DNA from: Massariosphaeria phaeospora
Lineage: Eukaryota > Ascomycota > Dothideomycetes > Pleosporales
DNA length: 64,000 nucleotides
Assembly (NCBI GenBank): GCA_011032825.1
Contig: JAADJZ010000015.1
Location: forward strand, 1,054,001-1,118,000
Direction of reading: 5' to 3'
Positions 24,618-35,126 of this stretch are shown here, in pieces; the stretch's first letter is position 1, and every line of letters starts with the position of its first letter. The notes under the pieces were generated by a model. That model was not told where the DNA came from, ran no database searches, and saw only the letters and a list, made by a program, of their open reading frames with translations. A program made the position numbers and the translations under genes.

Positions 24618-25067
24618 CTACCTACGCAGCACCGGTAGGTTTTCCGACGTTTTCTTTACCGGCGGCAACCCAATCAGCTTCTCATCCGCCTCCAACCGCG
24701 CCGTATGGAAATCCTCCCATCCCCTAGTGCCAGTTCGGTGGAAGTCTCTAACGTCGTCCTTGTGGCTATGAATACGGGATGTGACAGGACCACGGGGCAG
24801 GCTCACAGAGCTGTCCAGTGGAATCTGTTCGTTATACGGGATTTCTTTATAAGGGATGGGAATGACCTCAGATCTTTTCGGCTCTCTGGGCTCTCTGGGC
24901 TCTCTTGGATTCCTGGGTTCGGCAGGCGTTCGCATCGGCGTACTGAGTTCTTTTGGTTGGTTGGGCTTGCATGTCGTGGGTTTTGGTGGGAGATCCGCCC
25001 ATCGAATCTGTTGAGCAGGGCGATTTCTCCTGCGCGCGATGGCTTCCTGGAAAAGAGAGTGGACCAT
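24618..25067 (-). CDS. Orphan proline/arginine-rich protein, 149 aa
   Basis: Single frame MVHSLFQEAIARRRNRP to VKKTSENLPVLRR. I recognise no family. Visible features are a basic N-terminus, an EPRNPREPREPREPKR repeat near residue 50, PYKEIPYNEQIP, and RGWEDFHTARLEADEK near the end. There is no signal peptide or membrane segment. Support for a real gene: a TATA-like TATATAAG (minus strand, about 25258-25265) lies some 190 bp upstream with a pyrimidine-rich leader between. Against: no domain, and simple-sequence content can keep frames open by chance. Confidence 0.5.
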   Translation of the reverse strand: MVHSLFQEAIARRRNRPAQQIRWADLPPKPTTCKPNQPKELSTPMRTPAEPRNPREPREPREPKRSEVIPIPYKEIPYNEQIPLDSSVSLPRGPVTSRIHSHKDDVRDFHRTGTRGWEDFHTARLEADEKLIGLPPVKKTSENLPVLRR

Positions 25068-26432
25068 CTTCTTGTCGATGGTGATGGTTGGACCTTGGCG
25101 TGGGTGGGTATGAGGTGATGCAGTCCTTAGGTATAGTCGGTAGGCTAGTGGTCTGGAGATTGAGGGCTGGAGGCTGGAAGTTGGAAGCTGGATTTTGGAG
25201 ACTTGTAATCGCTCGTGGTTGGGGAATTGTGAAGAAATAACAAGACGAAAACACCAGCTTATATACTTCTAGTATTGCCCCATGATTTTCCTATGACTCC
25301 AAGTACACGTTAACCTTGGTACGAAAAATACTTTCAACCCACTTATTACCTCTCCTCACGCGTTAAGTCTTAATCTGGACCACCAAATAATATCTTCGAA
25401 TATTGAAGTTTGGTACGTGCGAACGTCGAACCCTCGCCCCTGGCTCGCCTCACCTCGTTACCAGTTTACCAGAATCATTCAGCTGTATGCTCTCCCTGTA
25501 GAATCAACTGCGCGTCAGCAGCTCCTCCGATCTTGATGTCCTTATCTGCATGGTCCGGGCTTGAACCGCTAAACATAAATTCGACTAATATCATGTCGGG
25601 TGCCCAGAACCGCACGGAAGCAATCGACACCCTTTGATACCTGATCATGTAGCAGGCCCTAAAGCTCTCGTTCTGCGCGCACACGATATGAAGGATATGA
25701 TCACGCTGAAGCTCTAGACGAGTGGTAGTCTAAGAAGGTTTATCTATTGTAAACGGTCAATATGTAATGTAAGTTGATGAAATAGAGGCGGCTCAAAGAA
25801 CAAGGCAAGTAGAGCAGGAAGGATGGGGATCACCATGCCGATAAGTGGTATTTAGCAAAGTCAATATTCTTGAACGCGTTTTCACGGTAGCAACGATCAA
25901 TGCCATTTCATAATCCCAACGATGAACAGGAACTTGCGACCGGAAGTGATGCAACGTGGGAAAACTGGGATACTGATACCGATCCACTGTACACTCTTGT
26001 GGAAGACTGGCCAATGTTGAGTTATTCTTACACCTCTCGACGCAGTGTTGTGCTGCTCTCAGGTGTACACATTGAGCAGCCCGATCGTACGTTCGTCATG
26101 AAGCCTACTGGCCTGATGGACGTCGGAAAATGTTTGTTGTCTGATGAGGTCCACATGATGTGAAGAAGTTGGATGAGCCGGGACATGCTCTGTGCTGGAT
26201 GAAGTTGAGGTGAGAGCGATGGATCTGGGGAAAGGAGTGCGTGCGCCACAGCACCGCCACACAGGCTCAGGCTGGCCGCTGCCCCACCATTCCACTTTTC
26301 ACGGCGTGCATCCAAGAGGCGCCCGTCCCCGTCCCCATGAGCCCGCCGACTCGCCTCTTACAACTTCCTCCGAACCACCACACTTGCGCTCGAACCTCGC
26401 AACTGCACGACCACCCCGCACATAGCCTCAAG
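25068..26432. other. 1.4 kb between the orphan gene and TMA7
   Basis: The first 250 bp are the leader and TATA region of the minus-strand orphan, the last ~200 bp the TMA7 promoter. An 87-codon frame at 25900-26163 (+) has a plausible composition (TWENWDTDTDPLYTLVEDW) but no family match, so I do not call it. No RNA gene seen. Confidence 0.45.
25258..25266 (-). promoter_or_regulatory. TATA-like box upstream of the 149-aa orphan
   Basis: Minus-strand GTATATAAGC about 190 bp before the ATG at 25067. Position suits a fungal core promoter; assignment is by motif and distance only. Confidence 0.35.
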
Positions 26433-26809
26433 ATGCCTTCAGGAGCAGGATGTACGTCAAGGAACCCCTCCCCCCCGCACGAGGTATGAGCGAACACGCG
26501 CTGACTGCGAACGACCACAGCCGGCACGAACCCCATCCACAACAAGAAGCCCAAGAAGGCCGCCAAGGACCTCGACGAGGACGACATCGCGCACCATGCC
26601 AAGCAACAAGCCGGTGCGTAGTATCACGAACGTCGCCAGCTCACCGAGCAGAATCGAGACACGGCCGAACCCGGGGAGATCACGTTAGACATCTGGAGGC
26701 TGACTCGTGGACAGACAAGAAGGCACGCGAGGAAATGGCCGGCAAGGCCAAGGGCAAGGGCCCTATGAACACCGGCCAGCAGGGCATCAAGAAGTCGGGC
26801 AAGAAATAG
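26433..26809 (+). CDS. tma7: Translation machinery-associated protein TMA7, 68 aa
   Basis: Three exons: 26433-26451 (19 nt), 26521-26613 and 26715-26809, joined in phase to 68 residues. Spliced product begins MPSGAGSGTNPIHNKKPKKA, continues KDLDEDDIAHHAKQQADKKA and ends PMNTGQQGIKKSGKK. The D-L-D-x-E/D-D-I-A core and the invariant GGGIKKSGKK-like tail (here GQQGIKKSGKK) identify TMA7, a small basic protein that co-purifies with yeast ribosomes. Neither the first nor second exon shows as a long open frame, so it is easy to miss. It converges on the amidohydrolase-like gene, with 275 bp between stops. Confidence 0.92.
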
Positions 26810-27084
26810 GCGCTCTGGGACAGGCTGTGTGCCGGCGACGACACGACGTGTACATGCGGCATTTTATGGATACCAAGGACTAGGAGTCTTGACATGGGAG
26901 GCAGGCATGCTGTAGGGCATACCTAGTTCTGAATGAGAAACGAGTTGCACCGACCATCTCAGCATGCGCTGCAGTCCGTTTACTTAGTGACAGCAAGCGT
27001 ACCCATTCAGTCAACTCCACCTCCCATCCCCAACGCCGTCACAAGAAACTACCCTTTAGCACGTTTACCCCACCAAGGCTTCCC

Positions 27085-28110
27085 TTACTGCCCCTGCCTC
27101 CACAACCTAAACAGCAATTTCGCGTTTTTTGACCCAATTTTCTCCTTGTCCTCCTCAGTCACGAATGTCGTCCCTTCCAAACTCTCCTTCAAATTCCACC
27201 GCGAATCTTTCCACGGGTAATTTTCCCCATACAATAAACGGTCTGGTGACACATACTCCATCAGCGCCATTAGACTCGTACGATCGAACAAGCCCGTCGT
27301 CGTCACCCAGATATTTCTCCGAAAGACGACTTCAAAGTTGCATACCGGCTGGGTGTTCTGAGGCAGGCTTTCCAGTACGGAGCGAATGCGTGGAATGGAC
27401 GATGGCAAGCCGAGTCCGGATTGCGAGACGATGATCTTGAGAGACGGTTGCCGGTCAAAGACACGGGAGAGATAGAGATGCAGCAGGGGTATCGGCGACG
27501 AGAGGTGTTCTCGGCAGAAGTTCTCGAGTAGCGGAAGACCGACGCGGGGGGGGAAATCGCCCATGATCTCCGGCATCTACACGATTCTAGATTAGCCGCT
27601 GAAGGATCCCCAAACGCAACTGTATACCGCCAGCCTTACCTCTGCCGCCGTTGGCCAACTCGCCCTCAACGCAATCGGCGCCTCCCATTTCTGCGCAACC
27701 TGCCACAGCCGCTCCCACCTCGGATCATTCAACCTCGGCGTGAACCTTCCAACAGGCAATACGCCGCCAACAAACCCATATTTGGCCACGCACCTTTCCA
27801 GCTCGTGCGCCGCGTTTTCCGGATCCGTAGCCGGCAGCAGCGCCAGGCACGCGAACTTGTCAAGGTATGGACGTGTTTCCATGTACAGATAGTTGTTCAC
27901 CCGTGTACACGCCATGAGCGGCCCCATCGTAGGTAAGGGCCCGATGACTTGCATGGCGATACCGGCGGCATGCATAGCGTTCAGGCGAGAAGGGAAGTTA
28001 TTGAAGGTTGCGCCTGTGAAATTCGGGAGCTGCTCGTGCGCGATGTAGAATTCTTCACTTGCGATGTAATTGGCCGACGGTGAGATTGGTAGTAGGGGTG
28101 AGGCTGACAT
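27085..28110 (-). CDS. Amidohydrolase-2-like protein lacking recognisable metal ligands, 320 aa
   Basis: Two exons: 28110-27640 and 27576-27085, phase 0, 320 residues. Overall order follows the amidohydrolase-related (ACMSD / 2,3-dihydroxybenzoate decarboxylase-like) TIM barrel: YIASEEFYIAHE at the N-terminus, RLNAMHAAGIAMQVIGPLP, FACLALLPATDPENAAHELE, then KYGFVGGVLP, and in exon 2 GDFPPRVGL and RLLYGENYPWKD. In active relatives the metal is held by an E-x-H or E-x-A at strand 1, a His in an L-H-P motif at strand 5 and an Asp in a S-x-D-x-P motif near the end. Here the equivalents read EEFY, ALRAS and YGENYP, so the strand-5 His and the final Asp are missing. I infer a non-catalytic or changed-chemistry paralogue. 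Fold assignment is firm, function is not. Confidence 0.82.
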
Positions 28111-28765
28111 GGTGCGGTGTAGTAATTCAAGTAACGAGATGCTGTTGTTCAGGTATGCTCTGGAAAGAATGCTGGTATCGAAGACTGGAGCTGGAGTGGG
28201 AAGTGAAAGAGGAGACAGGCAGTCTTATGTCCCGGGAAGAATAGGGGAAGCGCAAGCCATGTCAACAGAGCACGGAAGCTGCAACATGGTCTGTAGTAAG
28301 AGCAACACAGCAATAACGACGGTAAGCGCTTGCATTATGTTCTTGTATTCTTCATTTTTGATGTTCGATGTACCTAGGTACCGAATTCTGCTACTTTATA
28401 CATGTATGCTACGAAACCACGCAACGCTTTTGGTATATAACTCTTGAAATTGGACTCTTACTCGCGAATGTACATAGATTCGTAGGGGGTATGGAACTGA
28501 TATGAACGGCGGGGTTACAGATGCGGCCCGGTGGGATGTTGACAGTGAAGCTTGGAGCTTCATGTCTAACCGCTGCTGGTGTTTGAAGGCGGTCGATCGA
28601 CGACGAACGAGCGTCGCGTGTATGTGTATGCTGAACTTGGGGGCCAACGGCGGGGCGCTCGTCGAGAGTACGTCGTCTCTTCCAATGCTCGATCGGGATG
28701 GTCAATTTTCGGGTGATGTAGTCCTGCCACGTATATTGGCAGCTGCAGTCTTAGGGCTGGCTCTC
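28111..28765. other. Intergenic region right of the amidohydrolase-like gene
   Basis: Promoter of the minus-strand amidohydrolase-like gene and 3' region of the small Ser-rich gene. Only overlapping short frames; nothing recognised. Confidence 0.5.
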
Positions 28766-29011
28766 TCAGCTCGCCCGTCGACCTTTCTTGCTACCAAAAG
28801 TAAAAGCCCGTTTCCTCAAACTGCTCGACTTGCTATCGCCGGTAGGTGATTTTGGGCTGTCGTTTCCAGACTGCGAGCTAGTCGACGACTGCGATGCAGA
28901 CCGCCTGCGACCTTCTTCGGCGAGGATGTCTTCGAGGGAAACATTGAGGTGCGGGTGCGTGTAGGTAGGGGCTTGGGTGGGCTCGAGGATTTCGGTGAAC
29001 TTGGAAGTCAT
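28766..29011 (-). CDS. Small serine-rich basic-tailed orphan protein, 81 aa
   Basis: Single frame MTSKFTEILEPTQAPTYTHP, then LNVSLEDILAEEGRRRSAS, a Ser/Pro stretch with SPKSPTGD (proline-directed phosphosite-like), and a basic end RKRAFTFGSKKGRRAS. No known domain. The layout of a short ordered start followed by a disordered Ser-rich tail ending in a basic aromatic motif resembles small conserved fungal proteins, but I cannot name a family. Called because the frame is clean, has a good composition, and starts well after an upstream AT-rich leader. Confidence 0.5.
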   Translation of the reverse strand: MTSKFTEILEPTQAPTYTHPHLNVSLEDILAEEGRRRSASQSSTSSQSGNDSPKSPTGDSKSSSLRKRAFTFGSKKGRRAS

Positions 29012-30363
29012 GGTGGCGAAAGCAGTGGCTCAGTAGAAACCGTATGTTCTGATTATAACTGTGATTGGTTTGGTGGTTGGATGGAGGGCGAGGAAGTTGA
29101 GCAGTCGTCGAGTATATGAATAGTCCGGGAACGTGTGGTTGTGGAGGCGAATGTGGATGTTTGAATAGCTCACCACACGAAACGATGGCGTCGGATTCAA
29201 ATCCAGACGTTGATATTAGTGCGATGAACTTCAACCAAGACGCTTGCTGGATAATCAAATCAAGAATCAAAGCGAAGGTATACAAAGTATGCTCCAGTGG
29301 CCTTAGTGCGAAGGGGAGGGCAAGACTTTTAAACCCTGCGATGCAGAGCACGCGGACACAGCCATTTCTCGTGAGCCCAAAGCCTAACGTCAAATCCAGG
29401 GTCCTCGCGTGACGATCGGGACCAATCTCGACTGCCGACGCCGCAGGGATGAGGCCAGGTGGTGGTGCTCTAGAAGCAGTGCACGGACATTCCACACTCT
29501 GTTGACGGGGACAGAAGCCTGGGAATAACGCGCTCGCTCCCGAGTTCTGTCCGTAGTCGCTAGAAATAGCCCTGCTCAGAGCAAGTCCACGCGGAAGTTT
29601 CGTAACGAATTCCTGCAAAGCCAATCGAACGGAGTGCGAAATGGATGAGGATTTGGGGCGGCCGCGAGCTCGCCTCGTCCCCGGGCCTCGTCGTCGTGTG
29701 ATCTCTGGGTAGCGCCGACGGCAGCCGAACACGGCGCACAGGGGAGTCACCGTATTGCGCAGCCTTTGCCACAGTAGTGATAGTGACACTCTGCTGGATG
29801 GTCAGGCATTAAGAAACAGAATGCACGCGATCAGCCTGATTTACACGAAACGGGACGACCCATCAGGACTATAACTCTTAACCGCTGTATATAAGATCTG
29901 CTGCAGTGGAAAATCTCGACCACTGGCTTTATACCCTACCAATCGTCTACTTTACGTTGCTGTTGCAGTGCCGCGAACGACTCCCGTATTCTGAGGCCTA
30001 TTGAGATGACGCAGTGTGCATTCGTCCGCGAGTTTCCATGGCTTAGTAAAGTTGCGCAATTGCTTCAATTAGACATTGGACGGAGTTAGTATGTGTTGGT
30101 ATTCCTCTCTTCATGTACGGTGCTGCGCGGTGACGTCATCGCACACCACTTCTTCATTTCTTCATTTGCAATCAGCGCATGTGAGAAGTTGTGTCTTACG
30201 TAATGGCTGCTACTAACCCACCGGTTCCTGTATCTTGTCCGTTGGGACGTCCAGGAAGCTGTCTATCATGGCATATAGTGTAGGCCTAGTCGATACCTTT
30301 GATATCCGTGCCGATCCGTGGGAACACATAGGCAGCATCGTCAGTCGCATCGAAGAACCATAC
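29012..30363. other. 1.35 kb intergenic stretch
   Basis: Promoter side of the 81-aa gene on the left and 3' flank of dbr1 on the right. A 303-codon minus-strand frame (28878-29789) overlaps the 81-aa gene and has no family features. No RNA gene recognised. Confidence 0.45.
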
Positions 30364-32284
30364 TCACCACTGACCGCGACCACGGCCTCGACCGCCAGCA
30401 GCATGGCTTGAGGTATGAAACCCACGTCCTCGTCCACCACCACGACCTCGGCCACCGCTTTGCCCACGACCTCGACTTCCACCTCTGAACCCACCTCGTC
30501 CTCTACCGCCTCGATCGGACCGCTCCTGTGCGGGACGGGGTCCATTTTGCATCTTCTGCGCTCGTTCTTCCTCCGAGGCATGGAAGGCGTTCGGAATCTG
30601 TAACAAGTCACAGAAAGCCTGGGTGTGCGGGTTGGTATACTCTTGCGGTAGTCCCGTGACGTTGATGCCTTGGTTGGGATCGTACACTGGCGCTGTCTGT
30701 GCGAAATCTTCAGGTATCGTCATCTTGTCCGATTGGACAATGTTCTGTTCCACCCATTCCATCTCTTTCTCTATTAGGGGTTTGTAGAACGCATCACCTT
30801 TATCAACAGGCACTTGGGCGCTTGGGTTTCCGAGCTGCAGGTCGTTGGCAAAGACTCGCGTGATGGCCAGCCATTCCTTGTCATACTCGAGCTTGAGCGG
30901 CCGCTGAAAGTCAGCTGGTGCATGCGGTGATATCGCAAGCAGCTGGAGAAAGTGCCTATTGGGTAGACATTTATCCAGCGCAAGGAATTTGGTGGTTTGG
31001 TTCGTGATCTCGGCCGGGAATGGCAACGTGGAGGTATCGACCTTCGGCCGGGAAAACGACTCTGGTAACAAGTCTCTAATATCTTGAGGAATCTCGGATT
31101 TTTCATTCAGAACTTCAGGGCCCTTTGCATTGGGAGTCATCTCCTTAGTCTCAGCCTGGTCCTCAATATCGTCATCCATGTCGAGATCGATTTCGGCATC
31201 ATTCTTAGGTACTGGTGTTGGGTCAGTGTCCACGTCTAATTCGATTTCACCGGTCTTCTTGACTACGGATGCGCTGGCTTCGTTAACTGGTGCTAGACCA
31301 GCCGTCGTTGGTGCCGCTTCATGCTTCCACAATGCTGTGTACTTGGCATGCATGTGGGCACTGAACCAGTGAAGAGGTCGTAATCGGCACAACACTTTGG
31401 TAGCTGCTACGCTGCCCAGCGTGCCATCTTTAGCCTCTTGTTCGAAATACGGCTTAAAGCTGAAGAGCTGGCGGGAGTTGCCTTTCCATTCCATGCCCCG
31501 GGGCCAATCATGGCTGATTCCAATATCGACTTGTGATCGCATCTGCAATAGCTTACGAGTGTCCAATTCACGAACGTGGTATATGCTCCTCAAATCGTCG
31601 TTGTTGTAAGGAAGGCGTTCGTAGTGTGGTTTCGAGTAGTTGTATCCTTTCCAGATACCCGAAAGGCCGGAGATCCGGAGTGGTCCCAATCTGACGACAT
31701 TGGCAGCTCCCATGTAGTAAATACTGGGAGCAGCCCAACCACCATAGTATAATTCCCACATGTAATTGCTAGCCTCGTGGTTTCCCCCGACAAACAGGGT
31801 GAGGTATGGGGCTGTTCGGGCGCCCGAATAGTACTCGTGGAAGTCGTGCATCGCGTAGTATTTCTCCGGCATAGAGACAGCCTTTAAGTCATGCGCATTA
31901 CGGACAGCCTACTCTGTTAGCGGAATCTGCGTGTGAGGGTAGAACAAATCTTACCTGAAAATCTCCACCGATGATAAGCAAATCGACGCCAGGCCAGCCT
32001 TTGAGCTCGCAGGATTTCTTGACTGACGCATATATGGCATGCAGGATTCCATGGCCGCAGCCCTCCACGGCTATCCGCAGGCCTTGTTCTGATAAGAGAG
32101 ATGGCGACGTCGTGTTCCGTGAGCCTCCAAAGGTTGAATCCGAGGCTGCCTGGAGGGGCGGCGACGCTACGTTTCGTGAGCCTCCAAATATTGATTCTGT
32201 GGCTGCCTGGAGATTTGGCGAGGCTGCGTTTCGTGACACTCCAGGGACTGATTCTGAAGCTGCCTGGAGAGTTGGCGTCGCCAT
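30364..32284 (-). CDS. dbr1: RNA lariat debranching enzyme Dbr1, 624 aa
   Basis: Two exons: 32284-31955 and 31908-30364, phase 0, 624 residues from the first in-frame ATG. The metallophosphoesterase core starts only at about residue 68 (LRIAVEGCGHGILHAIYASV), then DLLIIGGDFQAVRNAHDL across the splice, FVGGNHEASNYMWELYYGGW, IYYMGAANVVRLGPLRISGL, and HDWPRGMEW. The G-C-x-H-G, G-D-F-Q, G-N-H-E and S-A-H-M-H signatures (C/H/D/N/H metal ligands) are present. Dbr1 hydrolyses the 2'-5' bond of intron lariats in the nucleus. Two oddities: a repeated 19-residue N-terminal extension where most relatives start directly at the core, and an RGG-rich C-tail (RGRGGFRGGSRGRG). An upstream exon is possible because the frame stays open above the ATG to a CTAAC...CTGCAG acceptor-like site at 32320. 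Confidence 0.93.
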
Positions 32285-32290
32285 GTTTCG
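32098..32290 (-). repeat. 57-bp in-frame minisatellite at the Dbr1 N-terminus
   Basis: About three full 57-bp units plus a partial one encode 19-residue repeats: MATPTLQAASESVPGVSRN, AASPNLQAATESIFGGSRN, VASPPLQAASDSTFGGSRN, then TTSPSLLSEQG leading into the catalytic core. Units are diverged but all in frame. Confidence 0.85.
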
Positions 32291-32593
32291 TGAGACTCGT
32301 CGAGGTTGGTTCTGGGGCTGCAGGTCCAATGTTAGCAGTAGGTTAGCCTGCAGAATGTAGCGAGCTCAAAACCAGGCCGCAGTGGTGAGTCAGTTGTCTG
32401 AGTAATATATAGACACTGCTACGAAGCCGGTGGGGCGAGGTGAAAGAGGCGTTGGTACAAAGGCTACTCGAAGAAGCTTGAGCGGCAGCGGCGTAGGTCG
32501 GACGTCGGCGTTTCCAGGCCAGCAAGCGAGCCGAGGACTTTATGGACATGCAGTTAAGGATTTTCTTCCCATCACCGAAGACAGACGCACACC
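32285..32593. promoter_or_regulatory. Divergent promoter region between dbr1 and the SNM1-like gene
   Basis: 309 bp separate the start codons of two genes reading away from each other, both in RNA metabolism. No clear TATA box; a CTAAC and an acceptor-like CAG on the minus strand near 32320-32336 suggest dbr1 may have a spliced leader. Shared regulation is inference from layout. Confidence 0.45.
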
Positions 32594-33181
32594 ATGGCCG
32601 ATATCGACTCCGCTGGATTGAGGGTCAAGTTCCTCCAGGAAGCAGCACACGTGCTTGCCATTGGCTCCCCAACCACCTCGGCAGCGCTCGGCGCAGCACG
32701 AGATAGACTTCTCGAGACGCAGAATGCAGACATAGACGCGCCTAACAAGGACTGGGATGCACTGCGCCGCGAGCTATGCGGTGCCTGTGGCAGTTTGATG
32801 GTTCCCGGATGGTCATGTGCAGTGACACGTCGGGCTCCTCCAGCGAAGCCTAGCAAGAAGAGCAAAGAGGACACGTCGCAGCGAGTGAGCCGGCCAGAGA
32901 AGACGGTAACATATTCCTGTCTAAGATGTGGTCGCAAAACTATACAGTCCCTACCATTGAGGCCGCCAAAGCACATGAAGAAGGCTGCCCGCAAGAATGC
33001 CTCCAACGACCCGCAGTCAACCCCAGACGATCCAAGCAGGCTCACCAAGGCGGCCAACGCGAGCAGCAAGCAGAGAAAGAAGGCTCGCAAGGGTGGGCTA
33101 CAGGCCTTGCTCGAGAAGAGCAAAACCCAGACGTCGAACCAGAGCGGGCTTGGGCTCGAGCTGATGGACTTTATGCAGTGA
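32594..33181 (+). CDS. snm1: RNase MRP/P subunit of the Rpr2/Rpp21/SNM1 family, 195 aa
   Basis: Single exon, 195 residues. An N-terminal helical part (LRVKFLQEAAHVLAIGSPTT, LGAARDRLLE) is followed by the family zinc ribbon: LCGACGSLMVPGWSCAVTRR near residue 62, and TYSCLRCGRKTIQSLPLR near 105. The C-x2-C-G-x4-P-G-x-S/T-C first knuckle and the C-x2-C-G second knuckle are as in yeast SNM1 and RPR2 and human RPP21. The tail is Lys/Ser-rich (KQRKKARKGGLQALLEKSK). These proteins join the RNase P or RNase MRP ribonucleoprotein for tRNA 5' or pre-rRNA processing in the nucleus/nucleolus. SNM1 versus RPR2 cannot be decided from motifs alone; the longer C-tail suits SNM1. Confidence 0.85.
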   Translation: MADIDSAGLRVKFLQEAAHVLAIGSPTTSAALGAARDRLLETQNADIDAPNKDWDALRRELCGACGSLMVPGWSCAVTRRAPPAKPSKKSKEDTSQRVSRPEKTVTYSCLRCGRKTIQSLPLRPPKHMKKAARKNASNDPQSTPDDPSRLTKAANASSKQRKKARKGGLQALLEKSKTQTSNQSGLGLELMDFMQ

Positions 33182-33404
33182 GGTGGTGCTGCTCGGTAGG
33201 GCTGAGGAGAAACCGGGGGCGCTGACGTTGGCGCTGCAGGGCAGAGGGAAAGCGCGAGAAGTACCCCGCCAAACTGCGGGGCTCGAAAACTTTCGCATTT
33301 CGTCACACTGGCTTGCCGCCTCGAGACTCAACACCAAACCTCCACAACAACATCGATACTTTCAACAACTTCAACAAATTCCACCACACCAAATACAAGA
33401 AGCT

Positions 33405-34948
33405 ATGGCACAGCCCAGTGCGCCAGATCTGTTCGAGGACATGGGATGCAAGGTGGCGGAGGCGAGCGCGCAGGAAGGCGACGACGACAGCCCAAAAATC
33501 GTTGACGTGATAGAAAGCTTGTGCGTGAACTGTGAGCAGGAGGTAAGCATCATAGCCCGATAAGAAACGTCCAGCACCTTACCAGCCTCAGGGAACTACG
33601 CGGCTACTCCTAACCAAGATTCCCTTCTTTCGCGAGATCGTCATCATGTCATTCGAGTGTCCCCACTGCCACTTCAAGAACTCCGAGGTCCAGCCAGCGG
33701 GGGAGATACAACAACGCGGCGTCAAATACACATTCAAGGTGGACGGCTCGGTGGACTTGAGCCGGCAGATCATCAAAAGTGATACGGCTACGTTCAGGAT
33801 CGAGGATATCGACCTAGAAATTCCACCAGGGCGAGGACAACTGACGAATGTGGAAGGGATATTGAGCATGATCGCACAAGACCTGGAACAGAAGCAAAAT
33901 GAGCGGAAAGAAGTCATGCCTGAGCTGTACGAAAAGATCCAGGGCATAATTGAAACCATAAAGCAGATGGCAAATGGTACCAAGCTACCGTTTACGATTG
34001 CCATGGACGACCCAGCAGGCAACTCTTCCATCGAACCATCAACGGACGACGCGTCGGGGAAATACTCACGGCGGCACTATCCTCGCACTACTGAGCAGAA
34101 CAACACGCTGGGTCTTGGCGACAATGCAGAGGAAGCACCAGTAACAGATATTCGACCGGAATACCACGCTACGCAAATGTATCCGCAAATGCCGGAACAG
34201 TCCATGGTCAACAACGTGGATGAGGATATTGTGGAAAACCAGGTCTACTCGTTCCCTGCCACCTGTCCTGGATGCACAAAGCCTTGCACGACGAACATGA
34301 AGATGGTCAATATACCCCACTTCAAACAAGTGGTTCTTATGAGTACTGTGTGCGACCACTGTGGATGTAAGTTTTATTGAAATCCTACAGACGATGATCT
34401 GCGCTAACCAGTATATAGACCGAAGCAACGAAGTAAAGACTGGTGGCGCAGTCCCAGCAAAGGGCCGTCGTATCACCCTTGCTGTCAATACTAAGGAGGA
34501 TCTTTCCCGTGATATACTGAAAGCCGAATCATGCGCTATGTCATGCCAAGAACTCAGCCTGAGTGTTGAGCCGGGAACACTTGGTGGGCGGTTCACTACT
34601 CTCGAAGGAATTCTCACTCAGGTCCGCGATGACCTCCGCTCTTCCGTCTTTGACACTGGCAGTGGCGGCGACTCAATGGAGACGGCAAGTAAAGGCAAAT
34701 GGGATGAGTTTTTCGGCCGCCTCACCGCAGCTATCAATGGGGATGTCAAGTTTACGATCGTGTTGGAAGACCCTCTTGCCAGTAGCTACGTGCAGAGTTT
34801 AACGGCGCCGGAACCGGACTCTCAGATGAAGGTGGAGGACTATGAGCGGACAGCGGCAGAAGAGGAGGATCTGGGGTTGACAGACATGAAGACCGAGGGA
34901 TACGAGGAGGATGCAGAAACGAACGGCGTGTCGACCAAAGGCACGTAA
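33405..34948 (+). CDS. zpr1: Zinc finger protein ZPR1, 480 aa
   Basis: Three exons: 33405-33542, 33592-34366 and 34419-34948, 480 residues as usual. Two Zn-finger/ZPR1-domain repeats are visible: finger 1 CVNCEQEGTTRLLLTKIPFF with FECPHCHFKNSEVQPAG; finger 2 CPGCTKPCTTNMKMVNIPHF with CDHCGYRSNEVKTGGAVP. The second splice rebuilds CGYRSNEVK, which confirms it. Each finger is followed by its own conserved domain (DLSRQIIKSDTATFRIEDID; DLSRDILKAESCAM). ZPR1 acts as a chaperone for translation elongation factor eEF1A and is essential in yeast. The start is 223 bp after the SNM1-like stop on the same strand. The C-terminus is acidic. Confidence 0.95.
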
Positions 34949-35126
34949 GTCGGTACTGTAGTGCTTGAAAGGGTTCGATTGTAGTTTAGGTTCGGTCGGC
35001 AGATACCAAGGCCTCGACAGCCATAATAGAGCGGCATCCGCGATCTCAATTAACCTCGTCATTAACCATCTATCACTGACTGCCATTGAACCACGCCCGC
35101 GGTCTTTGCTCCAAGCTGCTACTTGC

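Noticed and set aside
28878..29789. 303-codon minus-strand frame
   Set aside because: Overlaps the more convincing 81-aa gene in another frame and has no family features.
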